A DNA stretch of 64,000 nucleotides. It comes from JANPPS01 sp965246835. GTDB lineage: Bacteria > Pseudomonadota > Alphaproteobacteria > Acetobacterales > Acetobacteraceae. Below, piece by piece: positions 22,215 through 30,557 of this stretch. The translations under genes were made by a program, and so were the position numbers. The notes under the pieces were generated by a model. That model was not told the DNA's origin and did not search any database. It saw only the letters and a program-made list of their open reading frames with translations. The DNA lies in NCBI GenBank assembly GCA_965246835.1, contig CBDFFQ010000001.1, positions 3,162,001 through 3,226,000 on the forward strand, written 5' to 3'. How positions within the stretch are numbered: the first letter of the stretch is position 1; each line of letters starts with the position of its first letter.

Positions 22215-22607
22215 ATGCCCGCTCAATCGCGTGCCCGCCTGCTGGCATTGGCGCTGCTGACCGTGTCGGCCTGCAGCTCGTCCGATCCGATGCCGGGCTA
22301 TATCGTGTTCTTCACGCCCTACTCGATCGTGCTGGACGCCCCCGCGCAGAAGGTCGTGGCGGACGCGGCAAAGGCGGCCCGGGAGGCTCCGGATCGGGCG
22401 GTCATCGTGAAAGGCTACGCCGCGCCCGCGCCCGAGACCACGGCGCAACAGGATATGCAGCTGAGCCGCAGCCGCAGCTTGGCCGTGGCCAATGCGCTGG
22501 TCACCCGGGGCGTGCTGCTCTCCCGAATCGTGCAACAGCCCAAGGGCTCGCAGGGCGGGGATCCCGGCATCGAGAGCCGGCGCGTGGAGATCGAATTCGG
22601 TCCCTGA
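22215..22607 (+). CDS. OmpA-family lipoprotein
   Basis: Predicted outer-membrane lipoprotein of 130 residues. A signal peptide ends in lipobox VSAC (Cys20). The rest is a short OmpA C-terminal-like peptidoglycan-associated domain: IVFFTPYS, the helix DAPAQKVVADAAKAA, VIVKGYA, LSRSRSLAVANALV and the closing ESRRVEIEF. The usual TD(x)10LSxxRA peptidoglycan-binding residues are only partly kept, so binding is uncertain. ATG 22215 follows a strong AAGGAG site. It is a single-gene unit between cydC and recQ. Confidence 0.8.
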   Translation: MPAQSRARLLALALLTVSACSSSDPMPGYIVFFTPYSIVLDAPAQKVVADAAKAAREAPDRAVIVKGYAAPAPETTAQQDMQLSRSRSLAVANALVTRGVLLSRIVQQPKGSQGGDPGIESRRVEIEFGP

Positions 22608-22635
22608 TTGCGAAGCGCGCGTGAGCGAGGCGTTG

Positions 22636-24447
22636 ATGCAGGTCGACGCCGGGCAGGGACCCCACGCCGTGCTCCGCCGGGTGTTCGGCTTCCCGGCGTT
22701 CCGCGGCCTGCAGGAAGCGGCGATCGATCAGGTGATGGCGGGCGGGGACGCGCTGGTGCTGATGCCCACGGGCGGCGGCAAGAGCTTGTGCTACCAGGTG
22801 CCGGCCCTATGCAGGCATGGCACGGCGATCGTGGTGTCCCCGCTGATCGCATTGATGGACGACCAGGTGGCGGCCCTGAAGCAGCTCGGCATCGCAGCCG
22901 GCGCGCTGCATTCCGAGGTGGAGCCGGAGGTGGCGCAGGCGACGGCGCGGGCCCTTGCCGATGGGCTGCTGGACCTGCTGTATGTTTCGCCGGAGCGGCT
23001 GCTGATGCCCGGCACGCTCGATCGCCTGTCCCGGATCGAGATCGCGCTGATCGCCATCGACGAGGCGCATTGCGTGTCGGCCTGGGGGCACGAGTTCCGG
23101 CCGGAATATCGCGGGCTGGCGCGGCTCGGGCAGACCTTTCCGGGCGTGCCGCGCATTGCGCTGACGGCCACGGCGGACCCGCGCACGCGCACGGACATCC
23201 TGCAGGCGCTCGGCATGGAAGACGCCGCGGTGTTCAGCGCCAGCTTCCATCGCGCCAACCTGCATATCGGCGCCCGGCCCAAGGTGTCGGAGGTGACGGA
23301 GCTGCTGGACTTCCTGCGCCGCCGCCCCGGACAGGCCGGCATCGTGTATTGCAACAGCCGCGCGAAAACCGAGCGGATGGCGGCGCGGCTGAAGGCGGAG
23401 GGCTATGCCGCGATCGCGTTCCACGCCGGGCTGTCGGCACTGGAAAAGCGGGTGGCGCTGACCCGGTTCCGCAGCGGCGAGCCCGTGGTGATGGTGGCCA
23501 CCATCGCGTTCGGCATGGGGATCGACCGGCCGGACGTGCGCTTCGTCGTGCACCTCGACATGCCCGACAGCCCGGAAGCGTTCTACCAGCAGATCGGCCG
23601 CGCCGGGCGGGACGGGGACCGGGCGGACACGCTGCTGCTGTATGGCGGGGAAGACATCGCCCGCGCCCGGCACTGGCTGTCGCAATCCGCCGCGCCCGAG
23701 GCGCAGCAGCGTGTGATGCGCGAACGGCTCGAGGCGATGATCTCCCTCACGGAAACCACCGAGTGCCGCACCCGGTCGTTGCTGGCGTGCTTCGGGGAGG
23801 AGCTGGGCGCTGCGTGCGGCCACTGCGATTGCTGCACCAGCCCGGTGGCGCTGTTCGATGGCACGGTCGCGGCGCAGAAGGTGCTGTCGGCGATCTACCG
23901 CACCGGGCAGATGTTCGGGGCGCTGCATATCGTGTCGGTGCTGCAGGGGCAGAAGACGCCGATGGTGGAGAAGCACGGGCATGACCGGCTCTCGACCTAT
24001 GGCATCGGCGCCGACCGACCGGCGGGGTTCTGGCGCGGGGTGATACGGCAGCTGATTGCGCGGGGCGCGCTCAGGACCGAGAGCGGCAACTACGCCAGCC
24101 TCTCCTTGGTGGCGGAGCAGGCGCGGCCGATCCTGCGCAGCGAGGCGACGGTGATGCTGCGGGATGAGCCGGAGCCGGCGGCGCGTGGCCGCGTGGCGAA
24201 GAAGGGCGCGCCGGTTCCGCTGGCCGCGGACGATCCGCTGTTCGAGGCGCTGCGGGCCTGGCGCAGCACCGAGGCGCGGGCGCAATCGGTGCCGCCCTAT
24301 GTGATCTTCCATGACAGCGTGCTGCGGGAGGTCGCGGCGGCGCGGCCGGGGTCGATGGACGACCTCGGTGAGATCAAGGGGGTTGGCGGGTCCAAGCTGT
24401 CCCGCTATGGCGCGGCCGTGCTGGAGATCGTGCGCGGACACGGCTGA
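22636..24447 (+). CDS. recQ: ATP-dependent DNA helicase RecQ
   Basis: 3'-5' superfamily 2 helicase of recombination and fork repair. The 603 residues show Walker A MPTGGGKSLCYQ (about 43), DEAH-box IDEAHCVSAWGHEFRPEYR (about 140), LTATADPRTR and motif VI QQIGRAGRDG. The RQC region carries zinc-binding cysteines in ECRTRSLLACFGEE and CGHCDCC. A C-terminal HRDC domain spans about 530-603. ATG 22636 has a GAGCGAGG site; GTG 22621 in the same frame is the alternative. Confidence 0.95.
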   Translation: MQVDAGQGPHAVLRRVFGFPAFRGLQEAAIDQVMAGGDALVLMPTGGGKSLCYQVPALCRHGTAIVVSPLIALMDDQVAALKQLGIAAGALHSEVEPEVAQATARALADGLLDLLYVSPERLLMPGTLDRLSRIEIALIAIDEAHCVSAWGHEFRPEYRGLARLGQTFPGVPRIALTATADPRTRTDILQALGMEDAAVFSASFHRANLHIGARPKVSEVTELLDFLRRRPGQAGIVYCNSRAKTERMAARLKAEGYAAIAFHAGLSALEKRVALTRFRSGEPVVMVATIAFGMGIDRPDVRFVVHLDMPDSPEAFYQQIGRAGRDGDRADTLLLYGGEDIARARHWLSQSAAPEAQQRVMRERLEAMISLTETTECRTRSLLACFGEELGAACGHCDCCTSPVALFDGTVAAQKVLSAIYRTGQMFGALHIVSVLQGQKTPMVEKHGHDRLSTYGIGADRPAGFWRGVIRQLIARGALRTESGNYASLSLVAEQARPILRSEATVMLRDEPEPAARGRVAKKGAPVPLAADDPLFEALRAWRSTEARAQSVPPYVIFHDSVLREVAAARPGSMDDLGEIKGVGGSKLSRYGAAVLEIVRGHG

Positions 24448-24475
24448 ACGCGGGTTGGGTGCTTGGCGCTGCGGT

Positions 24476-24492
24476 GATGGGTTTCACCCATC
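24476..24492. terminator. Hairpin between recQ and the convergent ABC gene
   Basis: Arms GATGGGT (24476-24482) and ACCCATC (24486-24492) with loop TTC, followed by CTACGG. It lies between two converging stops and may act on both. The sequence resembles the dispersed repeat at 28507-28540. Confidence 0.4.
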
Positions 24493-24503
24493 CTACGGGG
24501 CGG

Positions 24504-26279
24504 TCACTCCGCCGCGCTTTCCGTCTGCCGCGCTACGATGCGCCCCGGATGACCCGGCTCACGCTGGAACACCAGGGACTGCTCGTGGAACGCAGCCACG
24601 GCCGGGCGATGGGCGATCGAGACGAGCGTCACACCGGGGAGCGCGGCTTTCACGGCGCGGTACAGCTCGGCCTCCCCGGCGGGATCGAGGCTTGCGGTCG
24701 CCTCGTCCAGGAACAGCCAGTCGGGCTTGAGCAGCAGGGCGCGGGCGATCGCCAGGCGTTGCTGCTCGCCGCCCGACAGCAGCTGGGACCAGTTCTCCTC
24801 CTCATCGAGGCGCGGGATCAGGGCGGCGAGGCCGGCCTGCGTCAGCGCGTCATGCAAAGCGGCGTCAGGGAATTGCGCGACCGGCGCCGGGTAGGTCACG
24901 GCCCGGCGCAGCGTGCCGAGCGGGAAATACGGCCGTTGCGGCAGGAACAGATACCGCCCCGCCGGCCGCTCGACCGTGCCGCCGCCATAGGGCCAGATGC
25001 CGGCGAGCGCCCGGAACAAGGTGGACTTGCCGGAGCCGGAGCGGCCGGACACCACGGTGGACTGGCCCCGGGGGATCGAGAGCCCGGCGTGTTCGAGGAG
25101 CGGCGTGCCGTCCGGCAAGGTGAGGCTCACGTCGCGCAGCGCGAGTTCGTTGCCCGGGGCCGGCAGGGTGACGGGGCCCGATCCGGTCAGGGCGTGCGCC
25201 GTCGCGATGGCCTGGTTGAAGCCGGTGAGGCGCACGATGGTGGCGCGCCAGCTGGCGATCTGATCATAGGCGTTCACGAACCAGGACAGCGCGTCGTTTA
25301 CGTTGCCGAACGCGCCTGCGGTGCGCATGAGGCCACCGAGCTGGATCGCGCCGGTGAAGTATTGCGGCGCCGCGATCACGATCGGGAAGATCGCCGCCAC
25401 CTGGGCGAAGCCGGACTGGAACGCCTCCAGCTTCAACTCCCGCAACGAGAGCCGCATCCAGTTCTCGCGCACCGCCTCGAACCGGGTCGAGAGGGTATGG
25501 TTCTCCTCCGCCTCGCCCTGCGACAGCGCAACGGCCTCCGTGTTGTCGCGCAGGCGCATCAGGCCGTAGCGGAAATCCGCCTCGACCCGTTGCTGCAGGA
25601 AGCGGATCGCGATCAGCGGGCGGCCGACCAGGTGGGTCAGCCACGTGCCCACCCCGGCATAGGCGAGCGCGAGCCAGAGCATGTAGCCGGGGATCACGAT
25701 GCCGAGCAGCGTCGCGTTGCCCGACAGCGCCCACAGGATGCCGGCGAAGCTGATGAAGCTCACGACCTTGGACAGCAGCGTGATGCCGAGCTGCAATGCG
25801 TAGGCGCAGTAGTCGCGCACGTCCTCGGCGATGCGCTGGTCCGGGTTGTCGGTGCCGAGCGTCGAGCCCTCGCCGGCCAGGCTGATCGTGTAATAGGCGC
25901 GGCCCGTGAGCCAGCCCGTGGTCAGCCGCTCCGTGATCCAGCGCCGCCAACGGATCTCCAGGATCTTGCGCAGGTAGATGCGGATGACCAGCAACGGGAT
26001 ATAGACGGCGACGATCGGCACGAAGCCCGGCATGAAGCCGGCCTCCGACACGCGGTAGGTTAGCAGCAGCGTGGTAAACGCCGTGAGGTCCTTGACCTGC
26101 AGGGCGTCATAAAACTGGCCGTGCCAGTTGTTGAGCAGCACGGCGAAGGCGACGCCGATCAGGTTGAGCGTGATGACCGTGCCCAGCAGCAGCCGCGCGG
26201 ACCACCGCTCCTCCGAGTTGAAATAGGGGGCGCCGATCCTCCAGGCGTCACGCAGCAGGCCGCGCGAAAGGCCATTCAT
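24504..26279 (-). CDS. SbmA/BacA-YddA-type ABC transporter, fused membrane and ATPase domains
   Basis: ABC_membrane_2 family protein of 591 residues. The N-terminal membrane part (about 1-330) has several hydrophobic stretches and the family region NPDQRIAEDVRDYC. The ATPase domain carries Walker A GRSGSGKSTLFRALAG, signature LSGGEQQRLAIARALL and Walker B WLFLDEATASLD. Homologues (YddA, BacA-related, ABCD-type) import peptides or handle very-long-chain fatty acids; the substrate here is unknown. ATG 26279 overlaps the stop of the DUF3253 gene (ATGA), so the two are coupled. Confidence 0.88.
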   Translation of the reverse strand: MNGLSRGLLRDAWRIGAPYFNSEERWSARLLLGTVITLNLIGVAFAVLLNNWHGQFYDALQVKDLTAFTTLLLTYRVSEAGFMPGFVPIVAVYIPLLVIRIYLRKILEIRWRRWITERLTTGWLTGRAYYTISLAGEGSTLGTDNPDQRIAEDVRDYCAYALQLGITLLSKVVSFISFAGILWALSGNATLLGIVIPGYMLWLALAYAGVGTWLTHLVGRPLIAIRFLQQRVEADFRYGLMRLRDNTEAVALSQGEAEENHTLSTRFEAVRENWMRLSLRELKLEAFQSGFAQVAAIFPIVIAAPQYFTGAIQLGGLMRTAGAFGNVNDALSWFVNAYDQIASWRATIVRLTGFNQAIATAHALTGSGPVTLPAPGNELALRDVSLTLPDGTPLLEHAGLSIPRGQSTVVSGRSGSGKSTLFRALAGIWPYGGGTVERPAGRYLFLPQRPYFPLGTLRRAVTYPAPVAQFPDAALHDALTQAGLAALIPRLDEEENWSQLLSGGEQQRLAIARALLLKPDWLFLDEATASLDPAGEAELYRAVKAALPGVTLVSIAHRPAVAAFHEQSLVFQREPGHPGRIVARQTESAAE

Positions 26280-26581
26280 ACCGGGTCACCGTTTGGAGCA
26301 ATCCGTGGCGTTCGCAGCCGCACGACACCCTTGAACGACAATGGATCGACCGGGCGACCCTTGCGGGTGATCTCGATCGCGCCCGCCAGCGCCAGCCGGA
26401 CCGCGGCGCGACGGACCTCCCCCAACAACGGGTGCCAGCCCTCCAGGGGGCCGGGCCGCAGCGCGCGCGCCACCTCGCTCGGGCAGATCGAGCCCGTGGC
26501 ACGGGCGGCGGTTAGGCTCAGGATCGAGGCTTCGATCGGAGATGGTTCAGGCAGAGGGGGGGCGGCCGGTTCAGCATCCAT
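26276..26581 (-). CDS. DUF3253 domain protein
   Basis: Soluble protein of 101 residues. The core from residue 16 (EASILSLTAARATGSICPS, then EVARALRP) through EVRRAAVRLALAGAIEITRKG to RPVDPLSFKGVVRLR matches the DUF3253 family, which looks like a winged helix; function unknown. ATG 26581 gives the conserved core plus a short acidic/proline-rich leader; the frame is open further upstream but would overlap the EAL gene. Its stop is coupled to the SbmA-like ABC gene, which is the only clue to its role. Confidence 0.8.
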   Translation of the reverse strand: MDAEPAAPPLPEPSPIEASILSLTAARATGSICPSEVARALRPGPLEGWHPLLGEVRRAAVRLALAGAIEITRKGRPVDPLSFKGVVRLRTPRIAPNGDPV

Positions 26582-26618
26582 GCCGACAGAGTTGGCCCGG
26601 CACGGCCATCCCCGCAAG

Positions 26619-27422
26619 TCAGATGAGTGGCGGCAGCTCGCCCAGCGGCAACGGGCGGCCGAACAGGTAGCCCTGGCCTTCGGTGCAGCCGATGCCGGAG
26701 AGGAAGGCGCGCTGCTCCTCCGTCTCCACGCCCTCACCTACGACCGTGAGGCCCAGGGCGCGGCCGGCATTGGTCACGGCATGCACCAGCGCCGCGTCCT
26801 CCCGCCCATGCGGCAGGTCCCGGATTAGGGAGCGGTCGATCTTCAGCGTGGTGAGCGGCAGGCGGCGCAGCGCCGAAAGGCTGCCGTGTCCGGTGCCGAA
26901 ATCGTCCATCGCGAGGCCGACCCCCAGATCGCGCAATGCCGCCAGTGCCAGCAGCGCGTCCCCGTCGCAGCCGACCAGGACCGATTCGGTGATCTCGAGC
27001 TCCAGCCGCTCGGGCGGCAGGCCGGAGCGGTCGAGCGCGTCTTCGATCTGGCCCGGCAGCTCGCTGCTGTCGAGCTGCCGGGCGGAGAGGTTGACGGAGA
27101 TGCCGGGCCAGGCGCGCTGGGCGGCGTCGCGGCAGGCGGTTTCCAGCACCCAGCCGCCGATCGCCTCGATGAGGGGGCCGCGCTCCGCCACTGGCAGGAA
27201 GGTGGTCGGCGCCACCATGCCGCGCTTGCGGTCGGGCCAGCGCAGCAGCGCTTCGTAGCCCACGATGTCCGCGGTTCCGAGGCGGAGGCGCGGCTGGTAG
27301 TGCAGCACCAGCCGGCCCGTCCGCACAGCCTGCCGGAGATCGCGCTCCATGCGGCGGCGGTCGAGCGTTTCCATCGTGGGGGCCGGGGCGGGGCGGTGGC
27401 CGGTGAACGTCTCGAGCTGCAT
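26619..27422 (-). CDS. EAL-domain cyclic-di-GMP phosphodiesterase
   Basis: Stand-alone EAL protein of 267 residues, with no GGDEF, sensor or membrane segment. Catalytic and metal-binding positions look intact: YEALLRW (Glu57), ISVNLSARQL, LEITESVL, MDDFGTGHGSL, LKIDRSLI and GEGVETEEQ, so hydrolysis of cyclic-di-GMP to pGpG is expected. ATG 27422 lies 8 bases after AGGA; a longer reading upstream would run into the promoter region shared with the divergent GST gene. No partner cyclase is nearby. Confidence 0.9.
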   Translation of the reverse strand: MQLETFTGHRPAPAPTMETLDRRRMERDLRQAVRTGRLVLHYQPRLRLGTADIVGYEALLRWPDRKRGMVAPTTFLPVAERGPLIEAIGGWVLETACRDAAQRAWPGISVNLSARQLDSSELPGQIEDALDRSGLPPERLELEITESVLVGCDGDALLALAALRDLGVGLAMDDFGTGHGSLSALRRLPLTTLKIDRSLIRDLPHGREDAALVHAVTNAGRALGLTVVGEGVETEEQRAFLSGIGCTEGQGYLFGRPLPLGELPPLI

Positions 27423-27544
27423 GACATGGATCCTGGAACGTCCTTGAATCCCAGAATACGGGCCGAAGGTTAAGGCGGCGTGAACCTGATTGTCGCCCGA
27501 AGCGCCCTCCGCTAGCGTCAGGAGCCACCACGGGAGCACGGGGA

Positions 27545-28240
27545 ATGATCGAGGTTTGGACCTGGCCGACGCCGAACGGGCATAAGGTGCATATCGCGTT
27601 GGAGGAGCTGGAGCTTCCCTACACCGTGGTGCCGATCGACATCGGCAAGGGCGACCAGTTCAAGCCCGACTTCCTGGCGATCACGCCGAACCACCGCATC
27701 CCCGCCATCATTGACCCCGACGGGCCCGGCAGGCAGCGCGTGCAGCTATTCGAGAGCGGCGCCATCCTGATCTACCTGGCCGAGAAGACCGGCCAGCTCA
27801 TGCCCACGGATCCGCTGCAACGCCTCACGTGCCTGCAATGGCTGATGTTCCAGATGGGCGGGGTGGGGCCGATGTTCGGCCAGTACAATCACTTCTTTCG
27901 CTATGCGCCGGAGAAGATCCCCTACGCGATCGAGCGCTACACCAACGAGGTGAAGCGGCTGCATCGCGTGATGGACAAGCGGCTGCAGGACAGCGCGTTC
28001 CTGGCGGGGCCGGACTACAGCATCGCCGACATCGCGACGTTCCCGTGGGTCCGCAACCCGGACAGCCGCGGGATCGATCTGGCGGAGTTCCCGGCGGTGC
28101 GTCGCTGGCATGACGCGATCGCGGCGCGCCCGGCGGTGCAGCGTGGCGTGGAGGTGCTGGCGGCGAACCGGCGTCAGGCGCCGATCACGGATGCCGAGCG
28201 GGAGGTGATGTTCGGCAAGACCCAGTTTGCCGCGCGGTAG
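27545..28240 (+). CDS. Glutathione S-transferase, YfcG/YghU-like
   Basis: Cytosolic GST-fold protein of 231 residues. The thioredoxin-like N-terminal domain (1-85) has WTWPTPNGHKVHIALEE, the cis-Pro region NHRIPAI and the glutathione-binding LFESGAILIYLAEK. The helical C-terminal domain has QMGGVGPMFGQYNHFF, typical of the YfcG group that binds GSH or GSSG and often acts as a disulfide reductase rather than a detoxifying transferase. ATG 27545 follows GGGGA. The gene converges on rpmG. Confidence 0.9.
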   Translation: MIEVWTWPTPNGHKVHIALEELELPYTVVPIDIGKGDQFKPDFLAITPNHRIPAIIDPDGPGRQRVQLFESGAILIYLAEKTGQLMPTDPLQRLTCLQWLMFQMGGVGPMFGQYNHFFRYAPEKIPYAIERYTNEVKRLHRVMDKRLQDSAFLAGPDYSIADIATFPWVRNPDSRGIDLAEFPAVRRWHDAIAARPAVQRGVEVLAANRRQAPITDAEREVMFGKTQFAAR

Positions 28241-28245
28241 GCGCC

Positions 28246-28413
28246 TTACTTGATCTTGGCTTCCTTGAACGCGACGTGCTTGCGCGCCACCGGGTCATAC
28301 TTCTTCAGCTCGAGCTTGCCGGTGGTGGTGCGGGCGTTCTTCTTCGTCACGTAGAAATATCCGGTGTCCGCGGTGGAGACGAGCCGGATCTGAACGGTGT
28401 TGGACTTGGCCAT
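28246..28413 (-). CDS. rpmG: 50S ribosomal protein L33
   Basis: Fifty-five-residue ribosomal protein: MAKSNTVQIRLVSTADTGYF followed by YVTKKNARTTTGKLELKKYD and ending in EAKIK. The CxxC zinc ribbons of the zinc-binding form are absent, so this is the zinc-independent type usual in Alphaproteobacteria. It is a single gene; its stop is 5 bases from the convergent GST stop. Confidence 0.95.
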   Translation of the reverse strand: MAKSNTVQIRLVSTADTGYFYVTKKNARTTTGKLELKKYDPVARKHVAFKEAKIK

Positions 28414-28506
28414 GATCGAACCTTGAGGGGGAGGGGCGGCGTAAGGGCGGGAACATGCTGATCCCGGGGCGCGGGGTCAAGCCTTACATGTGGAATTGGT
28501 GGGTTG

Positions 28507-28540
28507 CACCCACCCTACGGCGTGAACCGTAGGGTGGGTG
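28507..28540. terminator. Long inverted repeat downstream of amtB
   Basis: Perfect 14-bp arms CACCCACCCTACGG (28507-28520) and CCGTAGGGTGGGTG (28527-28540) around loop CGTGAA. It lies 18 bases past the amtB stop and upstream of rpmG. It probably ends amtB transcription; its sequence belongs to a dispersed repeat also seen near 24476-24500. Confidence 0.5.
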
Positions 28541-28558
28541 ACAGCCCGCCAAAACGGC

Positions 28559-29968
28559 CTAGCCCAGCCGTTCGCCGTGCAGCACGACGTCCAGGCCCTC
28601 GCGCTCCTCGTCCTCGCTGACGCGGAGGCCGACGATCACGTCCACCACCTTCAGCAGGATGAAGGTCGCGACGGCGCTGAACACGACCGTCGCGGCCACC
28701 GCGATGGCTTGCGCCTTCAGCAGCTCCATGCCGGCGACATACACGCCCTCCGGCTTGTCGGTGGTGGCGCTGAGCGGGCCGTAGGCGAACACACCGGTCA
28801 GCAGCGCGCCGATGATGCCGCCGATGCCGTGCACGCCGAAGGCGTCCAGGCTGTCGTCATAGCCCAGCAGGTGCTTGAGGCCCGTGGCGGACCAGAAGCA
28901 GCCGATTCCGGCCACGATGCCGATGATCAGCGCCGGGCCCGGCAGCACGAAGCCCGAGGCCGGGGTGATCGCGACCAGGCCCGCGACGGCGCCCGAGATC
29001 GCGCCCAGCACCGAGGGCTTGCCCTTGGTCACCCACTCCGCGAACAGCCAGCCGAGGGCGGCCGCAGCGGTCGCGAGTTGGGTCGCCAGCATCGCCATCC
29101 CGGCCCGCCCATCCGCCGCAGTAGCCGACCCGGCATTGAAGCCGAACCAGCCCACCCACAGCAAAGACGCGCCGATCACGGCCAAGGACAGGTTGAACGG
29201 GCTCATGTTGTCCGTGCCGTAGCCGACGCGCTTGCCGAGCACCAAGGCGCACACGAGGCCCGCGACGCCCGCGTTGATGTGCACGACGGTGCCGCCCGCG
29301 AAGTCTGCGGCGCCGAGCGCATTCAGCCAGCCGAGCGGGCTCCAGACCCAATGGGCGACGGGCGCATAGACCAGGAGGGACCACAGCGCCATGAACAGCA
29401 TCATGGCCGAGAACTTCAGCCGGTCCGCGAACGCGCCGGCGATGAGCGCCGGGGTGATGATCGCGAACGTCATCTGGAACATGATGTAGACCGTCTCGGG
29501 CATCGTGGTCACCGTCGAGTTGTCGGTGCCGGCGCCCAGGGTGAAGGGCTTGTCCCAGCCGGCCGCGATGCCGTTCAGCATGACGCGGGAGAAGTCGCCG
29601 ATGTAGGCGTTGCCGTTGGTGAAGGCGAGGCTGTAGCCCGCGACCATCCACAGCACGGTGACCAGCGCGCAGATGCTGAAGGACTGCATCATGGTCGCCA
29701 GCACGTTCTTCTTGCGGACCATGCCCGCATAGAACAACGCGAGCCCCGGGATGGTCATCATGAGCACGAGCGCGGTGCTGGTGAGCATCCAGGCGGTGTT
29801 ACCAGTGTCGATCTTGGCTTCGGCCGCGGCCGCCGCGGCGGGGGCGGCGGCTTCGGCGGCGCCCGTCACGGCGCCCTGCGCCCAGGCGGGGAGGGCCGCG
29901 AACAGGGCCGCGGCGCCGGCGGCGAGGCCGGGCAGGAACCCGGCCGGGCCAGGTAGGATGCGCTTCAT
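28559..29968 (-). CDS. amtB: Ammonium transporter AmtB
   Basis: Trimeric inner-membrane ammonium channel of about 469 residues. A cleavable signal peptide (ending near PAWAQ) is followed by an Ala-rich segment and eleven hydrophobic helices. Recognisable positions include GLALFYAGMVRKKN, the pore-lining His in GGTVVHINAGVAGL and the second His of the twin-His pair in DAFGVHGIGGIIGALLTG. The C-terminal cytoplasmic tail (RVSEDEEREGLD) is the GlnK contact region. ATG 29968 shares a base with the glnK TGA, so it is translationally coupled to its regulator. Confidence 0.96.
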   Translation of the reverse strand: MKRILPGPAGFLPGLAAGAAALFAALPAWAQGAVTGAAEAAAPAAAAAAEAKIDTGNTAWMLTSTALVLMMTIPGLALFYAGMVRKKNVLATMMQSFSICALVTVLWMVAGYSLAFTNGNAYIGDFSRVMLNGIAAGWDKPFTLGAGTDNSTVTTMPETVYIMFQMTFAIITPALIAGAFADRLKFSAMMLFMALWSLLVYAPVAHWVWSPLGWLNALGAADFAGGTVVHINAGVAGLVCALVLGKRVGYGTDNMSPFNLSLAVIGASLLWVGWFGFNAGSATAADGRAGMAMLATQLATAAAALGWLFAEWVTKGKPSVLGAISGAVAGLVAITPASGFVLPGPALIIGIVAGIGCFWSATGLKHLLGYDDSLDAFGVHGIGGIIGALLTGVFAYGPLSATTDKPEGVYVAGMELLKAQAIAVAATVVFSAVATFILLKVVDVIVGLRVSEDEEREGLDVVLHGERLG

Positions 29969-30306
29969 CACAATGCCTCGTCGTCGGTTTCGCCGGTGCG
30001 GATCCGCACGGCGCGTTCGATGTCCATTACGAAGATCTTGCCGTCACCGATCTTGCCGGTGTGGGCGGACTTGATGATCGCCTCCACCACCTGTTCGGCG
30101 AGGTCTGCGGACACCGCGACCTCCACCTTCACCTTGGGCAGGAAGTTCACGTGATATTCGGCTCCGCGGTAGATCTCCGTCTGCCCCTTCTGCCGCCCAA
30201 ATCCCTTCACCTCGGACACCGTGAGGCCCTGCACACCCAAAGGTGTCAGTGCCTCCCGCACGTCATCGAGCTTGAAGGGTTTGATGATGGCCATGATCAG
30301 CTTCAT
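29968..30306 (-). CDS. glnK: PII signalling protein GlnK
   Basis: Trimeric nitrogen-status sensor of 112 residues that blocks AmtB when deuridylylated and binds ATP/ADP and 2-oxoglutarate. The T-loop tyrosine that is uridylylated is present (Tyr51 in YRGAEYHVNF). The C-terminal signature KIGDGKIFVMDIERAVRIRTGE is of PII type. ATG 30306 follows GTGAGG. First gene of the glnK-amtB operon, the canonical order. I found no clean sigma-54 site upstream. Confidence 0.96.
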   Translation of the reverse strand: MKLIMAIIKPFKLDDVREALTPLGVQGLTVSEVKGFGRQKGQTEIYRGAEYHVNFLPKVKVEVAVSADLAEQVVEAIIKSAHTGKIGDGKIFVMDIERAVRIRTGETDDEAL

Positions 30307-30368
30307 CGCGCCTCACTCTCTTTCAAAACACGCGTGGCAAACCACATCCGACACGCTCGGGTTGTCCT

Positions 30369-30433
30369 ACTCAAGAAGCGTGCCGCGGCCGACTCAAGAA
30401 GCGCGCCGCGGCGACTCAAGAAGCGTGCCGCGC
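30369..30433. repeat. Three 20-base direct repeats between glnK and the UbiH-like gene
   Basis: ACTCAAGAAGCGTGCCGCGG occurs at 30369-30388 (exact), 30392-30411 (one change, T to C) and 30414-30433 (one change at the last base). The period is 23 then 22 bases, about two helical turns. It lies in the divergent promoter region, 63 bases upstream of glnK. It could be a multi-site operator or slippage-generated sequence. It encodes nothing I recognise. Confidence 0.8.
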
Positions 30434-30557
30434 CGGATGATGCGGATCGCGAGGGTTCCGGCTTGTCGCTTGCGTGGAGTTTGTGCAGCTAGAGACCGAT
30501 CCGGTCGCATTCGCGACGGGAAGCAGTGCCCAATTCTTGGGCAGGGGAGTGCAGCCG

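Noticed and set aside
30307..30370. Sigma-54 promoter for glnK
   Set aside because: The best GG...GC pair on the minus strand has 9 instead of 10 bases between the elements, and the flanks do not match TGGCAC/TTGC.
30369..30433. CRISPR array
   Set aside because: Only three units with 2-3 base gaps, no spacers and no cas genes.
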